64,000 nucleotides of DNA, taken from Peptoniphilus_A sp001811425. Lineage in GTDB: Bacteria > Bacillota > Clostridia > Tissierellales > Peptoniphilaceae. This document shows positions 41,168-50,504 of the stretch, piece after piece. The number at the start of each line of letters is the position of its first letter. The stretch's first letter is position 1. The position numbers and the translations under genes are program-made. The stretch lies in assembly GCF_001811425.1 (NCBI RefSeq), contig NZ_KV804709.1, forward strand, positions 1 through 64,000, given 5' to 3'. A model generated the notes under the pieces. The model searched no databases and was not told the DNA's origin. It saw only the letters and a list, made by a program, of their open reading frames with translations.

Positions 41168-44100
41168 TTAGTCTTTCTTAAAAAATTCTACGCCTGCTGT
41201 GAAGATGTCTTCTATTTCTATGCCTGGTATATTTTTAAAGGTTTGGTCTAAGACTCTTTCGCTGTGGCCCATCTTGCCAAGGATCTTGCCGTCCTTTGAC
41301 ATCAAGGCTTCTACATTTAACATTGAGCCATTAGGTGCGTCTTCGTAGCAAATTGCCACTTGTTCATTTTCTAGAATTTCATCAAGCTTTTCTTTACTTG
41401 CTATAAATCTTCCTTCGCCGTGAGAAATTGGCACCTTGTAAGTTTTTCCTACTTCAAGTTTAGCAAGCCATGGTGAATTATTTGACACAACCTTAGTGTC
41501 TACAACTCTTGCTATGTGTCTGTTGCAAGTGTTATATGTTAGAGTTGGGTCCTCTTCTTCTAGGTCTTTAATCTCGCCGTAAGGTAGAAGTCCTGTCTTA
41601 ATTAGGGCTTGGAAGCCGTTACAAATTCCAAGTATTAGTCCGTCATTTTCGCCTAAAAGTTTTTCTATTGCTGCCTTAACTTTTTCAGATCTAATTACAT
41701 TGGCTATAAATTTGCCAGAGCCGCCTGGTTCATCACCAAGTGAAAATCCGCCAGGTATTGCCAAGATTTGTGCCTTAGAAATTTTTTCTGCCAACTCTTC
41801 TATAGATTCTTTAACTTTTTCATTGTCCTTGTTTTTAAATACGATTACTTCTGCACTTGCTCCTGCTCTTTCAAAGGCTCTTGCTGTGTCGTATTCTGAG
41901 TTTGTGCCAGGGAAGGCTGGTATGATTACCTTAACCTCATCTACTGGCTTCTTGGACTTCATCCTTCTCTTAGGACCTTCTTTTTGTTTAACTTCAGTTA
42001 ATTTATTTGAGTCCACTGGCTTAAAGATCTTATCCATTGTCTTAAGGTAAGCATTAGATAATTTTTCTACATCTAATTTTTTGCCATTTACATACATTTC
42101 GTAGTCATCTCTAAAGTCGCCAATTTTTTCTATAAAGTCTCTGTCTTCCTTATATTCAACTACAAAAGATCCGTAAAGAGGTGAGTATAAATCTTCTACT
42201 TGAAGATCAAAGCCCACATTGTCTATTGCCATTTCAAAAATTTGTGGAAGTGTGCCCTTGTGATTTATGGCTGCTGCAGAAATTATATTTCCCTTCCTTA
42301 TTTCATTTTGTAAGTTTATAAAGTTTTCCTTTGTTTCTTCTAGGTTAAGTGTGCCAATGTGGTCTCTATCTGTCCTTATTAGACCAATTTTTCCCATGCC
42401 CTTAAATTCTGGACTGATAATATTTTTTGCATCAACTGTATTTACTGCAAAGGAAATAAGTGTTGGTGGCACGCTTATGTCTTCGAAGGTTCCACTCATG
42501 GAGTCCTTGCCCCCAATAGGTGGTGCGTCAAAATATCTTGATGCAGTTAGGGCTCCAAGAAGTGACTTAAGTGGTTTTGACCAAGACTTTTTGTTGTCCA
42601 TCTTTTCATAAAATTCTTGGAAGGAAAGTCTTATGCCAGATAGGGGTGCCCCTGCTGCTACAAGTTTTGCAATAGACTCAATTACTGCGTAGTAGCCGCC
42701 AAGGTATTGTGACTCAACAGAGAGTTTTGGATTAAAGCCATAACTCATTACTGATGCAGTCTTGGACTCGCCATCATCTATTGGAATAAGAGCTGCCATA
42801 ACTTGGGCTGGAGTGTTTTGCTTTTTGCCGCCAAGAGGTTGCAATACTGTTGCTGCTCCCACTGAGGAGTCAAAGCGTTCAATCATATTTTTCTTGGAAG
42901 TAATATTTAAGTCAGATAAATATTTTTCTAAGTCTTCTACCCCATCTTTATTTACTAAAAATTCTGGGAAGTCTTCTGAAACAACTTCAACTTCTTCTTT
43001 TCTCTTTGCTCCAGTTTGGTTTACAAAGTCGTAGCTCATGTCGCAGATGATCTCATCTTCGTAGTACATCTTAAGTCTATTATCGCCAGTTACTCTTGCA
43101 ACTACTGTGCTTTCCAAGTTTTCCTTGTCAGCCAAGTCCATAAATGTGTCTACATCTTCTTTGGCAACTACAACTGCCATTCTCTCTTGTGATTCAGAAA
43201 TTGCAATTTCTCTTGGCTTTAAGCCCATGTATTTTAGGGGAACCTTGTCAAGTTTAACTTCAATTGAATCGGCAAGTTCTCCTATGGCAACGGAAACTCC
43301 GCCTGCGCCAAAGTCGTTACACTTTTTAATTAACTTTGCTGCCTTTGGATTTCTAAATAATCTTTGAATTTTTCTCTCTTCAGGTGCATTTCCCTTTTGC
43401 ACTTGGGCAGATTCAGTTTGAATAGAAGAAACCTTGTGAGATTTTGATGAACCAGTTGCTCCACCAATGCCATCTCTGCCAGTTCTGCCGCCAAGAAGAA
43501 TTATGATGTCGCCTTCTGTAGGTTCAATTCTCTTAACATTTTCAAGAGGACAAGCTGCTATAACTGCTCCAGTTTCCATTCTCTTTGCCACATAGCCTGG
43601 GTGGTATAATTCGTCAACAAGACCAGTTGCAACGCCAACTTGGTTGCCGTAAGATGAGTAGCCTATTGCCGCTTCAGTTACAATTTTCTTTTGTGGAAGT
43701 TTTCCCTTTAAAGTTTTTTCAATTGGAGTGAAAGGGTCGCCTGCGCCAGTAACTCTCATGGCTTGATATACATAAGATCTTCCAGAAAGTGGGTCTCTTA
43801 TGGCACCGCCAAGGCAAGTTGAGGCACCGCCAACAGGTTCAATTTCTGTTGGGTGGTTGTGAGTTTCATTTTTAAACATAAGTAGGTAGTCGCGGTCTTC
43901 AACCTTACCATCAACTTCTACCTTAGCCTTAATCTTTACAGAGCAGGCATTTATTTCTGATGAAACTTCTAAATCTTCTAGCTTACCATTTTTTCTAAGT
44001 TCCTTGGCGAGAATTGTGCCAAGGCTCATTAGGGTAATTGGCTTTTTGATGTCAAGCTTTCTTCTCATGTCAAGATAAGCATCAAAGGCTCTCTTTATTT

Positions 44101-44839
44101 CCTTGTCAAGTTCAGTAACCACATCAAAGTCAATGTCAAGCTCTGTGTTAAAAGTTGTATGTCTGCAGTGGTCTGACCAATAAGTGTCAATTATGGCAAC
44201 TTCCGTTTCATTTGGGTCGCGATTTTCAGACTTGAAATAATCTTGCAAAACCTTTAAGTCTTCTGGACTCATGGCAAGAGATTTTTCATCCACGAATTTC
44301 TTTAAGCCTTCCTCATCTAAGTCATTAAAGCCTTCATAGACAAGATTTTCGTGGTTTTTCTTCGCATCTTCTCTCAAAATAGTTTCTGCATAAACATCAA
44401 CTTCTTGTGAGTCAACAGGGTTTATCAAAAAGTTTTTAATTTTTTCAAGTTCACCATCATTTACGCCGCCAATGTCGTAAACCTCTGTCACCTTTGCCCT
44501 AACTTTTTCATCAGTGAAAAGGGCAATAGTTTGAACAAGTCCATCTTCTCTGTTGTCAAATTGTCCAGCTTGGTATTGGATGCCTATTGGATTTTCAAAG
44601 GATTCTTCCAACTTTTTGTAGTCTTCATAATAAACATCTTCCACTGGCGCTTCGTAAAAGACAGATGCCATGGTCTTATCAAGAGTTTCATCTGATACAT
44701 CTATATCATATCTTCTGTAAGTTTTTAAGTAAGTGGCATCAATGCCAAGAGAAGTTTTTATTTCTTCTCTAAGGGATTTTGACTCATGATCGAATTCATC
44801 TTTCTTTGCAATATAAATTCTCTTTACATTATTTTTCAT
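41168..44839 (-). CDS. purL: phosphoribosylformylglycinamidine synthase (single-chain PurL)
   Basis: This is a 1223-residue single-chain FGAM synthase, the large form that joins PurS-, PurL- and PurQ-like parts. It converts FGAR, glutamine and ATP to FGAM in purine synthesis. NETHNHPTEIEPVGGASTCLGG near residue 325 (here ETHNHPTEIEPVGGAST), DFGAGGVSVAIGEL and the C-terminal glutamine amidotransferase with ILGICNGFQAL (nucleophile Cys) and SHGEGRF are all present. The ATG at 44839 overlaps the purF end by 11 bp; AAAGGAG lies 10 bp upstream. Confidence 0.95.
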   Translation of the reverse strand: MKNNVKRIYIAKKDEFDHESKSLREEIKTSLGIDATYLKTYRRYDIDVSDETLDKTMASVFYEAPVEDVYYEDYKKLEESFENPIGIQYQAGQFDNREDGLVQTIALFTDEKVRAKVTEVYDIGGVNDGELEKIKNFLINPVDSQEVDVYAETILREDAKKNHENLVYEGFNDLDEEGLKKFVDEKSLAMSPEDLKVLQDYFKSENRDPNETEVAIIDTYWSDHCRHTTFNTELDIDFDVVTELDKEIKRAFDAYLDMRRKLDIKKPITLMSLGTILAKELRKNGKLEDLEVSSEINACSVKIKAKVEVDGKVEDRDYLLMFKNETHNHPTEIEPVGGASTCLGGAIRDPLSGRSYVYQAMRVTGAGDPFTPIEKTLKGKLPQKKIVTEAAIGYSSYGNQVGVATGLVDELYHPGYVAKRMETGAVIAACPLENVKRIEPTEGDIIILLGGRTGRDGIGGATGSSKSHKVSSIQTESAQVQKGNAPEERKIQRLFRNPKAAKLIKKCNDFGAGGVSVAIGELADSIEVKLDKVPLKYMGLKPREIAISESQERMAVVVAKEDVDTFMDLADKENLESTVVARVTGDNRLKMYYEDEIICDMSYDFVNQTGAKRKEEVEVVSEDFPEFLVNKDGVEDLEKYLSDLNITSKKNMIERFDSSVGAATVLQPLGGKKQNTPAQVMAALIPIDDGESKTASVMSYGFNPKLSVESQYLGGYYAVIESIAKLVAAGAPLSGIRLSFQEFYEKMDNKKSWSKPLKSLLGALTASRYFDAPPIGGKDSMSGTFEDISVPPTLISFAVNTVDAKNIISPEFKGMGKIGLIRTDRDHIGTLNLEETKENFINLQNEIRKGNIISAAAINHKGTLPQIFEMAIDNVGFDLQVEDLYSPLYGSFVVEYKEDRDFIEKIGDFRDDYEMYVNGKKLDVEKLSNAYLKTMDKIFKPVDSNKLTEVKQKEGPKRRMKSKKPVDEVKVIIPAFPGTNSEYDTARAFERAGASAEVIVFKNKDNEKVKESIEELAEKISKAQILAIPGGFSLGDEPGGSGKFIANVIRSEKVKAAIEKLLGENDGLILGICNGFQALIKTGLLPYGEIKDLEEEDPTLTYNTCNRHIARVVDTKVVSNNSPWLAKLEVGKTYKVPISHGEGRFIASKEKLDEILENEQVAICYEDAPNGSMLNVEALMSKDGKILGKMGHSERVLDQTFKNIPGIEIEDIFTAGVEFFKKD

Positions 44840-46190
44840 CTTCAACTAACTCCTTTGGCTCCACTGCATAATCGCCATTAAAGCAGGCTTTGCAGAAAAC
44901 ATCTTCTTTCATCAAAGTAGCATCTAACATCCCTTCCATGGATATAAAGGCAAGGGAATCTGCGCCGATTCTCTCTCTCATTTCTTCAACAGAATAATTT
45001 GCGGCAATAAGTTTCTTTCTTGATGGCGTGTCAATGCCATAGAAACAAGGATATTTTACTGGAGGAGAAACTATTCTCATGTGAACTTCCTTGGCTCCAG
45101 CCTTTTTCATTCTCATGATTAAATTTTTGGAAGTTGTACCCCTAACTATGGAGTCGTCTACCAAGACTATCCTCTTGTCACGCAAAACTGTTTCAAGTGG
45201 GTTTAATTTTAACTTAACAGAAAGTTCTCTCTCTTCTGCTGTTGGCTTTATAAAAGTTCTGCCCATGTACCTATTTTTTACAAGACCTTCAGCAAAGGGG
45301 ATGCCTGATTCTTGTGCATAGCCCATGGCTCCAGGTGTGCCTGAGTCTGGAACTGCAAGGACAAGATCAGCTTCAACAGGTGCTTCTTTAGATAAAATTT
45401 CTCCACACCTTCTCCTAAAGTTGTAGGAGTTTACACCGTCAAGGGTTGCATCAGTTCTTGCAAAATATACATATTCAAAGATGCAGTGCTTTTTATCTTC
45501 CTTTTCAAAAAAGTCTGAGTGGATTCCCTTTTTATCTACTACGATAATTTCTGAAGGCTCAACATCTCTTATGGCATCAGTGCCAATTATTTCAAGAGGA
45601 GCATTTTCAGATGCAATAATTACTTCGCCGTTTTTTGCCCTGCCAATTAAAAGTGGTCTAAAGCCGTAGGGGTCCCTAAAGGCAATTAACTTGTCTTCGA
45701 AAAGCATTACAACGCTGTAGGCTCCCTTGATTCTTGCCATGGTTTTTTTCACAGCTTCAACAATGTCGCCCTTATAATATTTTGCAACCAGAGACAAAAT
45801 AACTTCTGTGTCAATGGCAGTTTGGAAAAGCATACCTTCGTCTTCAAGTTCTCTTCTTATTGACTTGTGATTAACTAGGTTGCCATTGTGGGCAAGGGCA
45901 AACTCCCTATTCTTTGAGAAGGCAAGTAGGGGTTGTGAATTGTATTCATAGGAGCCACCTGCAGTTGCATAGCGGACATGACCTATGCCAATATTTCCCT
46001 GTAATTTAATAAAACTTTCGTCGTCAAAATTATCGTAGACAAGTCCCATGCCCTTGTCTAGGACCATATTTTTTCCGTCAAAGACGCAAATACCGCTGGC
46101 TTCTTGTCCCCTGTGTTGAAGAGAATTAAGTCCGTAAAATAATTTTTTGCTAACATCACTTTGTGAGTAAATGCCAATAACTCCACACAT
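44829..46190 (-). CDS. purF: amidophosphoribosyltransferase (PurF)
   Basis: This 453-residue enzyme makes phosphoribosylamine, the first step of purine synthesis. It begins MCGVIGIY, so Cys2 is the glutaminase nucleophile after Met removal and no propeptide is needed. HRGQEASGI, RYATAGG and GNLVNHKSIRREL belong to the glutaminase domain; IVLVDDSIVRGTTSKN near residue 345 is the PRPP motif. A CxxxC-type cysteine set near the C-terminus (VFCKACFNG) could bind an Fe-S cluster with others, as in Bacillus PurF. Its ATG overlaps the stop of a short leader ORF. Confidence 0.95.
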   Translation of the reverse strand: MCGVIGIYSQSDVSKKLFYGLNSLQHRGQEASGICVFDGKNMVLDKGMGLVYDNFDDESFIKLQGNIGIGHVRYATAGGSYEYNSQPLLAFSKNREFALAHNGNLVNHKSIRRELEDEGMLFQTAIDTEVILSLVAKYYKGDIVEAVKKTMARIKGAYSVVMLFEDKLIAFRDPYGFRPLLIGRAKNGEVIIASENAPLEIIGTDAIRDVEPSEIIVVDKKGIHSDFFEKEDKKHCIFEYVYFARTDATLDGVNSYNFRRRCGEILSKEAPVEADLVLAVPDSGTPGAMGYAQESGIPFAEGLVKNRYMGRTFIKPTAEERELSVKLKLNPLETVLRDKRIVLVDDSIVRGTTSKNLIMRMKKAGAKEVHMRIVSPPVKYPCFYGIDTPSRKKLIAANYSVEEMRERIGADSLAFISMEGMLDATLMKEDVFCKACFNGDYAVEPKELVEDEK

Positions 46191-46252
46191 TAGCCTAACA
46201 CCTCTTCCTTAAAATTAAAATTTTCTAAAAAATTAAAATAAAAATCTTCCAT
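46190..46252 (-). CDS. 20-residue leader ORF coupled to purF
   Basis: GGAGGAAG lies directly before the ATG at 46252. The product MEDFYFNFLENFNFKEEVLG is Phe-rich, and its stop overlaps the purF start as TAATG. Ribosomes that finish it would restart on purF, which also has an AAGGAAGAGG site within the leader ORF. A regulatory role is inferred from layout only. Confidence 0.5.
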   Translation of the reverse strand: MEDFYFNFLENFNFKEEVLG

Positions 46253-46263
46253 TCTTCCTCCAA

Positions 46264-46389
46264 TTAAAAAAGCTCATCAAAAGATGAGCGTAAAAAACTT
46301 TTAGGTGAAAAATTAGTCGCAAAAATTGCGTCAAGAAGTCCTTGAGGTCTATCCATAAAACTATTTGTAAACGCAGGGCAAAAAAGCAT
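46264..46389 (-). CDS. 41-residue upstream ORF ending in a terminator
   Basis: TTGGAGGATTAG precedes the ATG at 46389. The product starts MLFCPAFTNSFMDRPQGLLD and ends in SSFDELF. Its last nine codons include the intrinsic terminator at 46272-46289 and the stop falls just past the T-run. I recognise no family. It may be a leader peptide controlling purF-purL, or a short independent gene. Confidence 0.5.
   Translation of the reverse strand: MLFCPAFTNSFMDRPQGLLDAIFATNFSPKSFLRSSFDELF
46266..46290 (-). terminator. terminator/attenuator upstream of purF
   Basis: On the minus strand GCTCATC-TTTT-GATGAGC is followed by TTTTTT. It lies inside the end of the 41-residue ORF and 76 bp before purF, so it must be overcome for purF to be transcribed from any promoter upstream. 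Confidence 0.82.
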
Positions 46390-46476
46390 ACAACTAATCC
46401 TCCAAATAATAATAAAATAATTATATCATAAATTTATTAAATTGTACTAAGGCTAAACTTATTTATTACTTAAATT

Positions 46477-48993
46477 TCAATTATTATCCTTGGCTGCATT
46501 TATGTCCACTATAAAAATGGAAAGCATGGTATAAAGTAGCCAGGACTTGTTGGGGTAGGAGAGATAAACTGGCTCCCAAGTTGGAGCAAATTTTTCCTTA
46601 TAGGCTCTCAGTCCCTCAAAGGAATAAAATTTGTAGCCAAACTTGTAAATCAAGTAGGCAAGTTTTTCTTCCACAAAACTATTTGTGTTGATGCCAACAT
46701 TAGATAGGGGCGCCATGCCCAGGTCAAAATAAATTTTTTCTTGGTCCTTAAAATACAAGAAGAGTTTCAAGAATAAAAATTCCATAATGCTGTTGGGAGA
46801 CTTTTCTCTCTCAAACCTCATTAGGTCAATTGTCGCCCAAGTTTTGTTGGGGTTGGGCATAATATTTGCAAAGGCGAAAATTTTTCCCTCGGCATCTCTT
46901 GCCACTGCCATTTGGCACAAGTTTAAATAGTCCCTATTAAAGTAGCCAAGAGAAAATCCCTTCTCCCTCTTGCCCCCTAACCAGTCATCAGAAATTTCTT
47001 TCAGCATATCCATAAATTCGTCATTGAAAGGCGGCTCAATTACTTCAAAAGTGTAGCCTAATTTGTCAAACTTTGATAGGACATTTCTCTGTGACTTGTG
47101 CTCTCTTCCCTCTAAGTTAAATTTCTCTAGATCTAGGGCTGCCGTCTCCCCAAATTTTATAAAGGAAAAGCCAAAATCGTGAAGCTTAATAGTTTCTCCT
47201 TGTCCCACTTCATAAAAAATTGGCTTATAACCGTAGAGGTCTGCTTCTTTTACAAATTTTTCTAATAGCTTGTCAAAGTCCTCGGTCCTTCCAAAGGGCT
47301 CTCCCATGACAATGACTCTGTCCTTATAGGTTGCAAGGGCAAGGGCGCAAGTTATGGCACCATCTTCCTCGTAGTAATAAATCTCCTTGTCGCCAACTAG
47401 GGCAAGAGGAGCTTCGGCAGGGCAGTCGTAGTCACTTAAAAGCTTCCTAATTTTTTCCAGATCCATTTTTTCTCCAAGCTTAACTTTTTTCCCTTTTAAG
47501 AAAAACAAAAGTAGCCGCATGGAAATAAATAAAAGCACAAAGATAATAGAAAATCGCAAAAAACTTTTCTCAAAGGGAATTACAAAGAAGTCCCTGTAAT
47601 GAATTGGCTTTAGCCTATAATTTATTGCCATAAAATAAATTGTAATTACAGAAATTACGACAAAATAAAGGCTGTCTATGGTAATGGCTTCAAAGGAATA
47701 GACAAGCTGTTTTCTGTAGGGCATATTTCTCGTGAAAACTGCCAGAAGGATGACTAAAATTAAAAATACCATTTCAATTATTCCAAAGCCGCTTAAAAAG
47801 GAATAGATAAGGGCTAGGGCGAGAAAAATTATGGTAAGCCTTGGTGCACTCTCCACCTTTTCTTTGTTGGCGCGACCTAAAATTATAAAGGAAACTCCAA
47901 AGATTAAAGATGGAAATTGGTAAATCAAGTTTGCATAAAGGGGACTAAACTGACTTAGCCAATAATGTTCATTCATCTCTTCTGGAATAGTTGCAGATAA
48001 AATCATAAAGCTTCCCGTCAAATACAAAAAGAAGGAGAGAAGGTCTAGCCCCAAGGACCTCATAATTCTCGAGGGAATCTTATCATTTTTCTCGTCAAAG
48101 ATTGTACCCAAGTCCCTTACAAAAAATACAAGTCCAAGGATAAAGGGAAGGATGTAATAAAAAATTCTGTAGAGAAGTAGCCAGCTTAGGACTCTTTCAC
48201 TTTCAAGGCCTATAGAAGAAAAGGCAGTTAGTATTACAAGGTCAAAGGATCCTAGTCCGCCAGGTATAAAGGAAGAAATCCCAATGATGTTTGCAATGAC
48301 AAAGGCAGCAATAATTATAAAACTATTGAGTCTTATGCCAAGTATAAATCCAAGGAAGGAGAAGAAAAGTCCTGCACAGGTCCACTCGCAAATGGACACA
48401 AGAGAAACTTCTGCGGCATATTTTTTTGAAATTGAAAGCTCTCCATCATTTCTAATTTTTGAAAGGAAAAATAAAAGAGGATAGTAGAGAATTGCCCCCA
48501 GTAACCAAATTTTATAGTTGATTAAAATTTTGCTCTCGTAAAAAATTAGAAACACTAGAGATGTAAGTGCCAAAAAGGACAGACCTGCAAAGTCAAAGAA
48601 GAGGGACTTCACCAAAAATTTTAAAAAGTGCTTGTCTTCCTTGCCCTCGCCAAAATATCTCATCCTGAGTCCAATATTTATGATGCCGCCAAAGCCTATT
48701 AAATTGTTAAAAGAATTTACAGTTATAGATCTTTTTACAATGTAATTTTTGTCCCTGTCTAATTTTAAGAAATTGCATAAGAGCAAATCGTAGAAAATCA
48801 TGGGCGAAAAGGCAAGAAGACCTAAGACTGCCATGGCGAAAATTTTTATTAGAGAAATTTCATTAAAAATATTTGAAACTTCTTCCAGGGAAATTTCCCT
48901 TCTAAGTTTTGTAAATTCAAAAATTACTAAAAGAATTACGCCAAAGAGAAAAATCGGCTTAATTCCCTTGGCAAATTTTTTTAATTTTTCCAT
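46477..48993 (-). CDS. mprF: MprF, lysyl-phosphatidylglycerol synthase/flippase
   Basis: This 838-residue bifunctional membrane protein has an N-terminal flippase domain with about 12-14 helices (1-500; NSFNNLIGFGGIINIGLRMRYF, here NNLIGFGGIINIGLRM; SFIPGGLGSFD) and a C-terminal cytosolic aminoacyl-tRNA transferase domain (about 510-838; ALVGDKEIYYYEEDG, VMGEPFG, RNVLSKFDKLGY, DLGMAPLSN). It adds lysine or a similar amino acid to phosphatidylglycerol and flips it outward, lowering surface charge and sensitivity to cationic peptides. It abuts the hydrolase gene with a 1-bp overlap. Confidence 0.95.
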   Translation of the reverse strand: MEKLKKFAKGIKPIFLFGVILLVIFEFTKLRREISLEEVSNIFNEISLIKIFAMAVLGLLAFSPMIFYDLLLCNFLKLDRDKNYIVKRSITVNSFNNLIGFGGIINIGLRMRYFGEGKEDKHFLKFLVKSLFFDFAGLSFLALTSLVFLIFYESKILINYKIWLLGAILYYPLLFFLSKIRNDGELSISKKYAAEVSLVSICEWTCAGLFFSFLGFILGIRLNSFIIIAAFVIANIIGISSFIPGGLGSFDLVILTAFSSIGLESERVLSWLLLYRIFYYILPFILGLVFFVRDLGTIFDEKNDKIPSRIMRSLGLDLLSFFLYLTGSFMILSATIPEEMNEHYWLSQFSPLYANLIYQFPSLIFGVSFIILGRANKEKVESAPRLTIIFLALALIYSFLSGFGIIEMVFLILVILLAVFTRNMPYRKQLVYSFEAITIDSLYFVVISVITIYFMAINYRLKPIHYRDFFVIPFEKSFLRFSIIFVLLFISMRLLLFFLKGKKVKLGEKMDLEKIRKLLSDYDCPAEAPLALVGDKEIYYYEEDGAITCALALATYKDRVIVMGEPFGRTEDFDKLLEKFVKEADLYGYKPIFYEVGQGETIKLHDFGFSFIKFGETAALDLEKFNLEGREHKSQRNVLSKFDKLGYTFEVIEPPFNDEFMDMLKEISDDWLGGKREKGFSLGYFNRDYLNLCQMAVARDAEGKIFAFANIMPNPNKTWATIDLMRFEREKSPNSIMEFLFLKLFLYFKDQEKIYFDLGMAPLSNVGINTNSFVEEKLAYLIYKFGYKFYSFEGLRAYKEKFAPTWEPVYLSYPNKSWLLYTMLSIFIVDINAAKDNN

Positions 48994-49718
48994 TAATTAA
49001 CCTCTTTCTTTAAAAAATCAAGAACCACTTGGTTGTATTCGCAAGGCTTAGTCCTTGCCACCTTGTGTCCGTGATTTTTTATAATATATAATTTAGATTT
49101 TTTTATTTTTTTAGCAATATTGTGAAAATTTTCCAGATAAATTAAGTCTCTCTCGCCAGCAATAATTAAAACTGGAAAATCAAATTTTTCGTAGTCAGAA
49201 TCCACAATTTTTATTTTATCAAAATTTAATTTATAAACAGAAAAATAATTTCTAAGACCTGTAAAAATTTTGGATAATATTTTTAGGTTGTAGTAAAAAA
49301 TGTAGGTGGCGATTCTTGGAATAAGTTTTATCTGTGAAAAATCCTTGTTGGGAGAATTTAAAATAAGTCTCTTAACTCTCTTGGGATAATTTTTTGCAAA
49401 AGTTAGGGCTAGATTTGCCCCGTCAGAAAAACCCAAAATATTTATGGTCTCTATCTTTAATGCTTCCAGGACCTCATAGACATCAAGAGACAAGTCCTCC
49501 AAATTTAAAGAATAATTTTTGTCGCTTTTGCCATGACCTCTTGTGTCCATGGCTATGACCAAAAAGTCCTTCTTAAAGACGACAATTTGCTTTTCAAAAA
49601 AAGAATAGTCGTCACCATTTCCATGTAGGAGTAAAAGTGGCTCGCCACTTCCAAGAATTTTTACAAAAATTTTTGCACCGTCGCGCATTTCAATAAATTT
49701 ATCCAAATCCCTCACCAA
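48993..49718 (-). CDS. alpha/beta-fold hydrolase
   Basis: This 241-residue protein has the canonical fold: LLLHGNGDDYSFF (oxyanion region, about residue 29), nucleophile elbow GFSDGANLAL near 96, acid in GERDLIYL near 193 and histidine in NHGHKVA near 220. The start is uncertain, a TTG at 49718 or GTG at 49715, both about 10-13 bp after AAGGTGG; no ATG fits. Coupling to mprF suggests a lipid or envelope ester substrate, but this is only positional evidence. Some MprF neighbours hydrolyse aminoacyl-lipids. Confidence 0.85.
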   Translation of the reverse strand: MVRDLDKFIEMRDGAKIFVKILGSGEPLLLLHGNGDDYSFFEKQIVVFKKDFLVIAMDTRGHGKSDKNYSLNLEDLSLDVYEVLEALKIETINILGFSDGANLALTFAKNYPKRVKRLILNSPNKDFSQIKLIPRIATYIFYYNLKILSKIFTGLRNYFSVYKLNFDKIKIVDSDYEKFDFPVLIIAGERDLIYLENFHNIAKKIKKSKLYIIKNHGHKVARTKPCEYNQVVLDFLKKEVN

Positions 49719-49794
49719 GCATATTCTACCACCTTTAAAAGATGATGGCTTAACTTTTAACTTACCAAGACAAAAAAATTTTTCAAAGAAAAAA

Positions 49795-50289
49795 GGGGCT
49801 TTTGCAAAAGTCCCATAATAGAAAAAGACGAGGAAACATAAAAATCCTCGCCTTTTTTTGATACAATGTATTTTTGAAAACCGTTACGAATACATATCAA
49901 AAAAGGGCAAAGAATTCATAAGATGTAATGACAGATACAGAAAAAGAAAAATTGAATACATAACAATAACAAAAGTCTACAGATCTTTCGACTGGAACAA
50001 AGAAGGACAAAAAACCAAAGGAATCTACATAGCAGAAACATTTCAAAAATATAGAGAAGAATTCCTAAAAAGCATAATATCCGACCAAGGAATAGAAGAA
50101 AGAATAAATAGATCAATTCAAGCCGAAGGAGCATTTTCCAAAATAAAGTCAGGCTTAAACTACAACAGATTTCACCACAGAGGAAAAGAAAACATAATAA
50201 GTGAAATATGTCTCTTATCAATAGGGCTAAACTTAAATACTTGATAAAAAAATGATGTTACAGAGTAGAATCATCTATTCTGCAACATC
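49795..50289 (+). mobile_element. IS1182-family remnant, left of the metallophore island
   Basis: The left end GGGGCTTTTGCAAAAGTC and the right-end hairpin GATGTT-CAGA...TCTGCAACATC bracket a transposase fragment. The first and middle parts of the transposase are missing. An extra hairpin (GACGAGG...CCTCG with a T-run, 49827-49858) follows the left end. The element at 59256-59450 has the same ends in the same orientation. Confidence 0.78.
49861..50244 (+). pseudogene. C-terminal fragment of an IS1182-type transposase
   Basis: About 127 residues remain, including IQAEGAFSKIKSGLNYNRFH, ENIISEICLLSIGLNLN and FENRYEYISKKGKEFI. These are the Y/E-region and tail of IS1182-type DDE transposases; the glutamate in AEGAF is the likely catalytic Glu. 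The N-terminal two thirds with the other catalytic residues are absent, and no start codon with a ribosome site is present. Confidence 0.85.
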
Positions 50290-50504
50290 ACCTTATTTTA
50301 TCTTTCATCTCTTTAATTATGGTAAGTCAATAAAGAATTTCCCTAAAGATACGGAAAATATTAATACTATAAATACATATTATGAAGTTTATAAATACCG
50401 TAAAATCCTGAAGTTAATTCTCTAATAAATATCAATATGTCTTAGTATCTTTTAAATTTTTAAATAATCTTCCAGTTCTATAGACAGGTTTAACAGACTC
50501 TATT

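Noticed and set aside
46191..46476. Purine (xpt-type) riboswitch before purF
   Set aside because: The conserved aptamer core and kissing-loop sequences were not found; the region is better described by short ORFs and a terminator.
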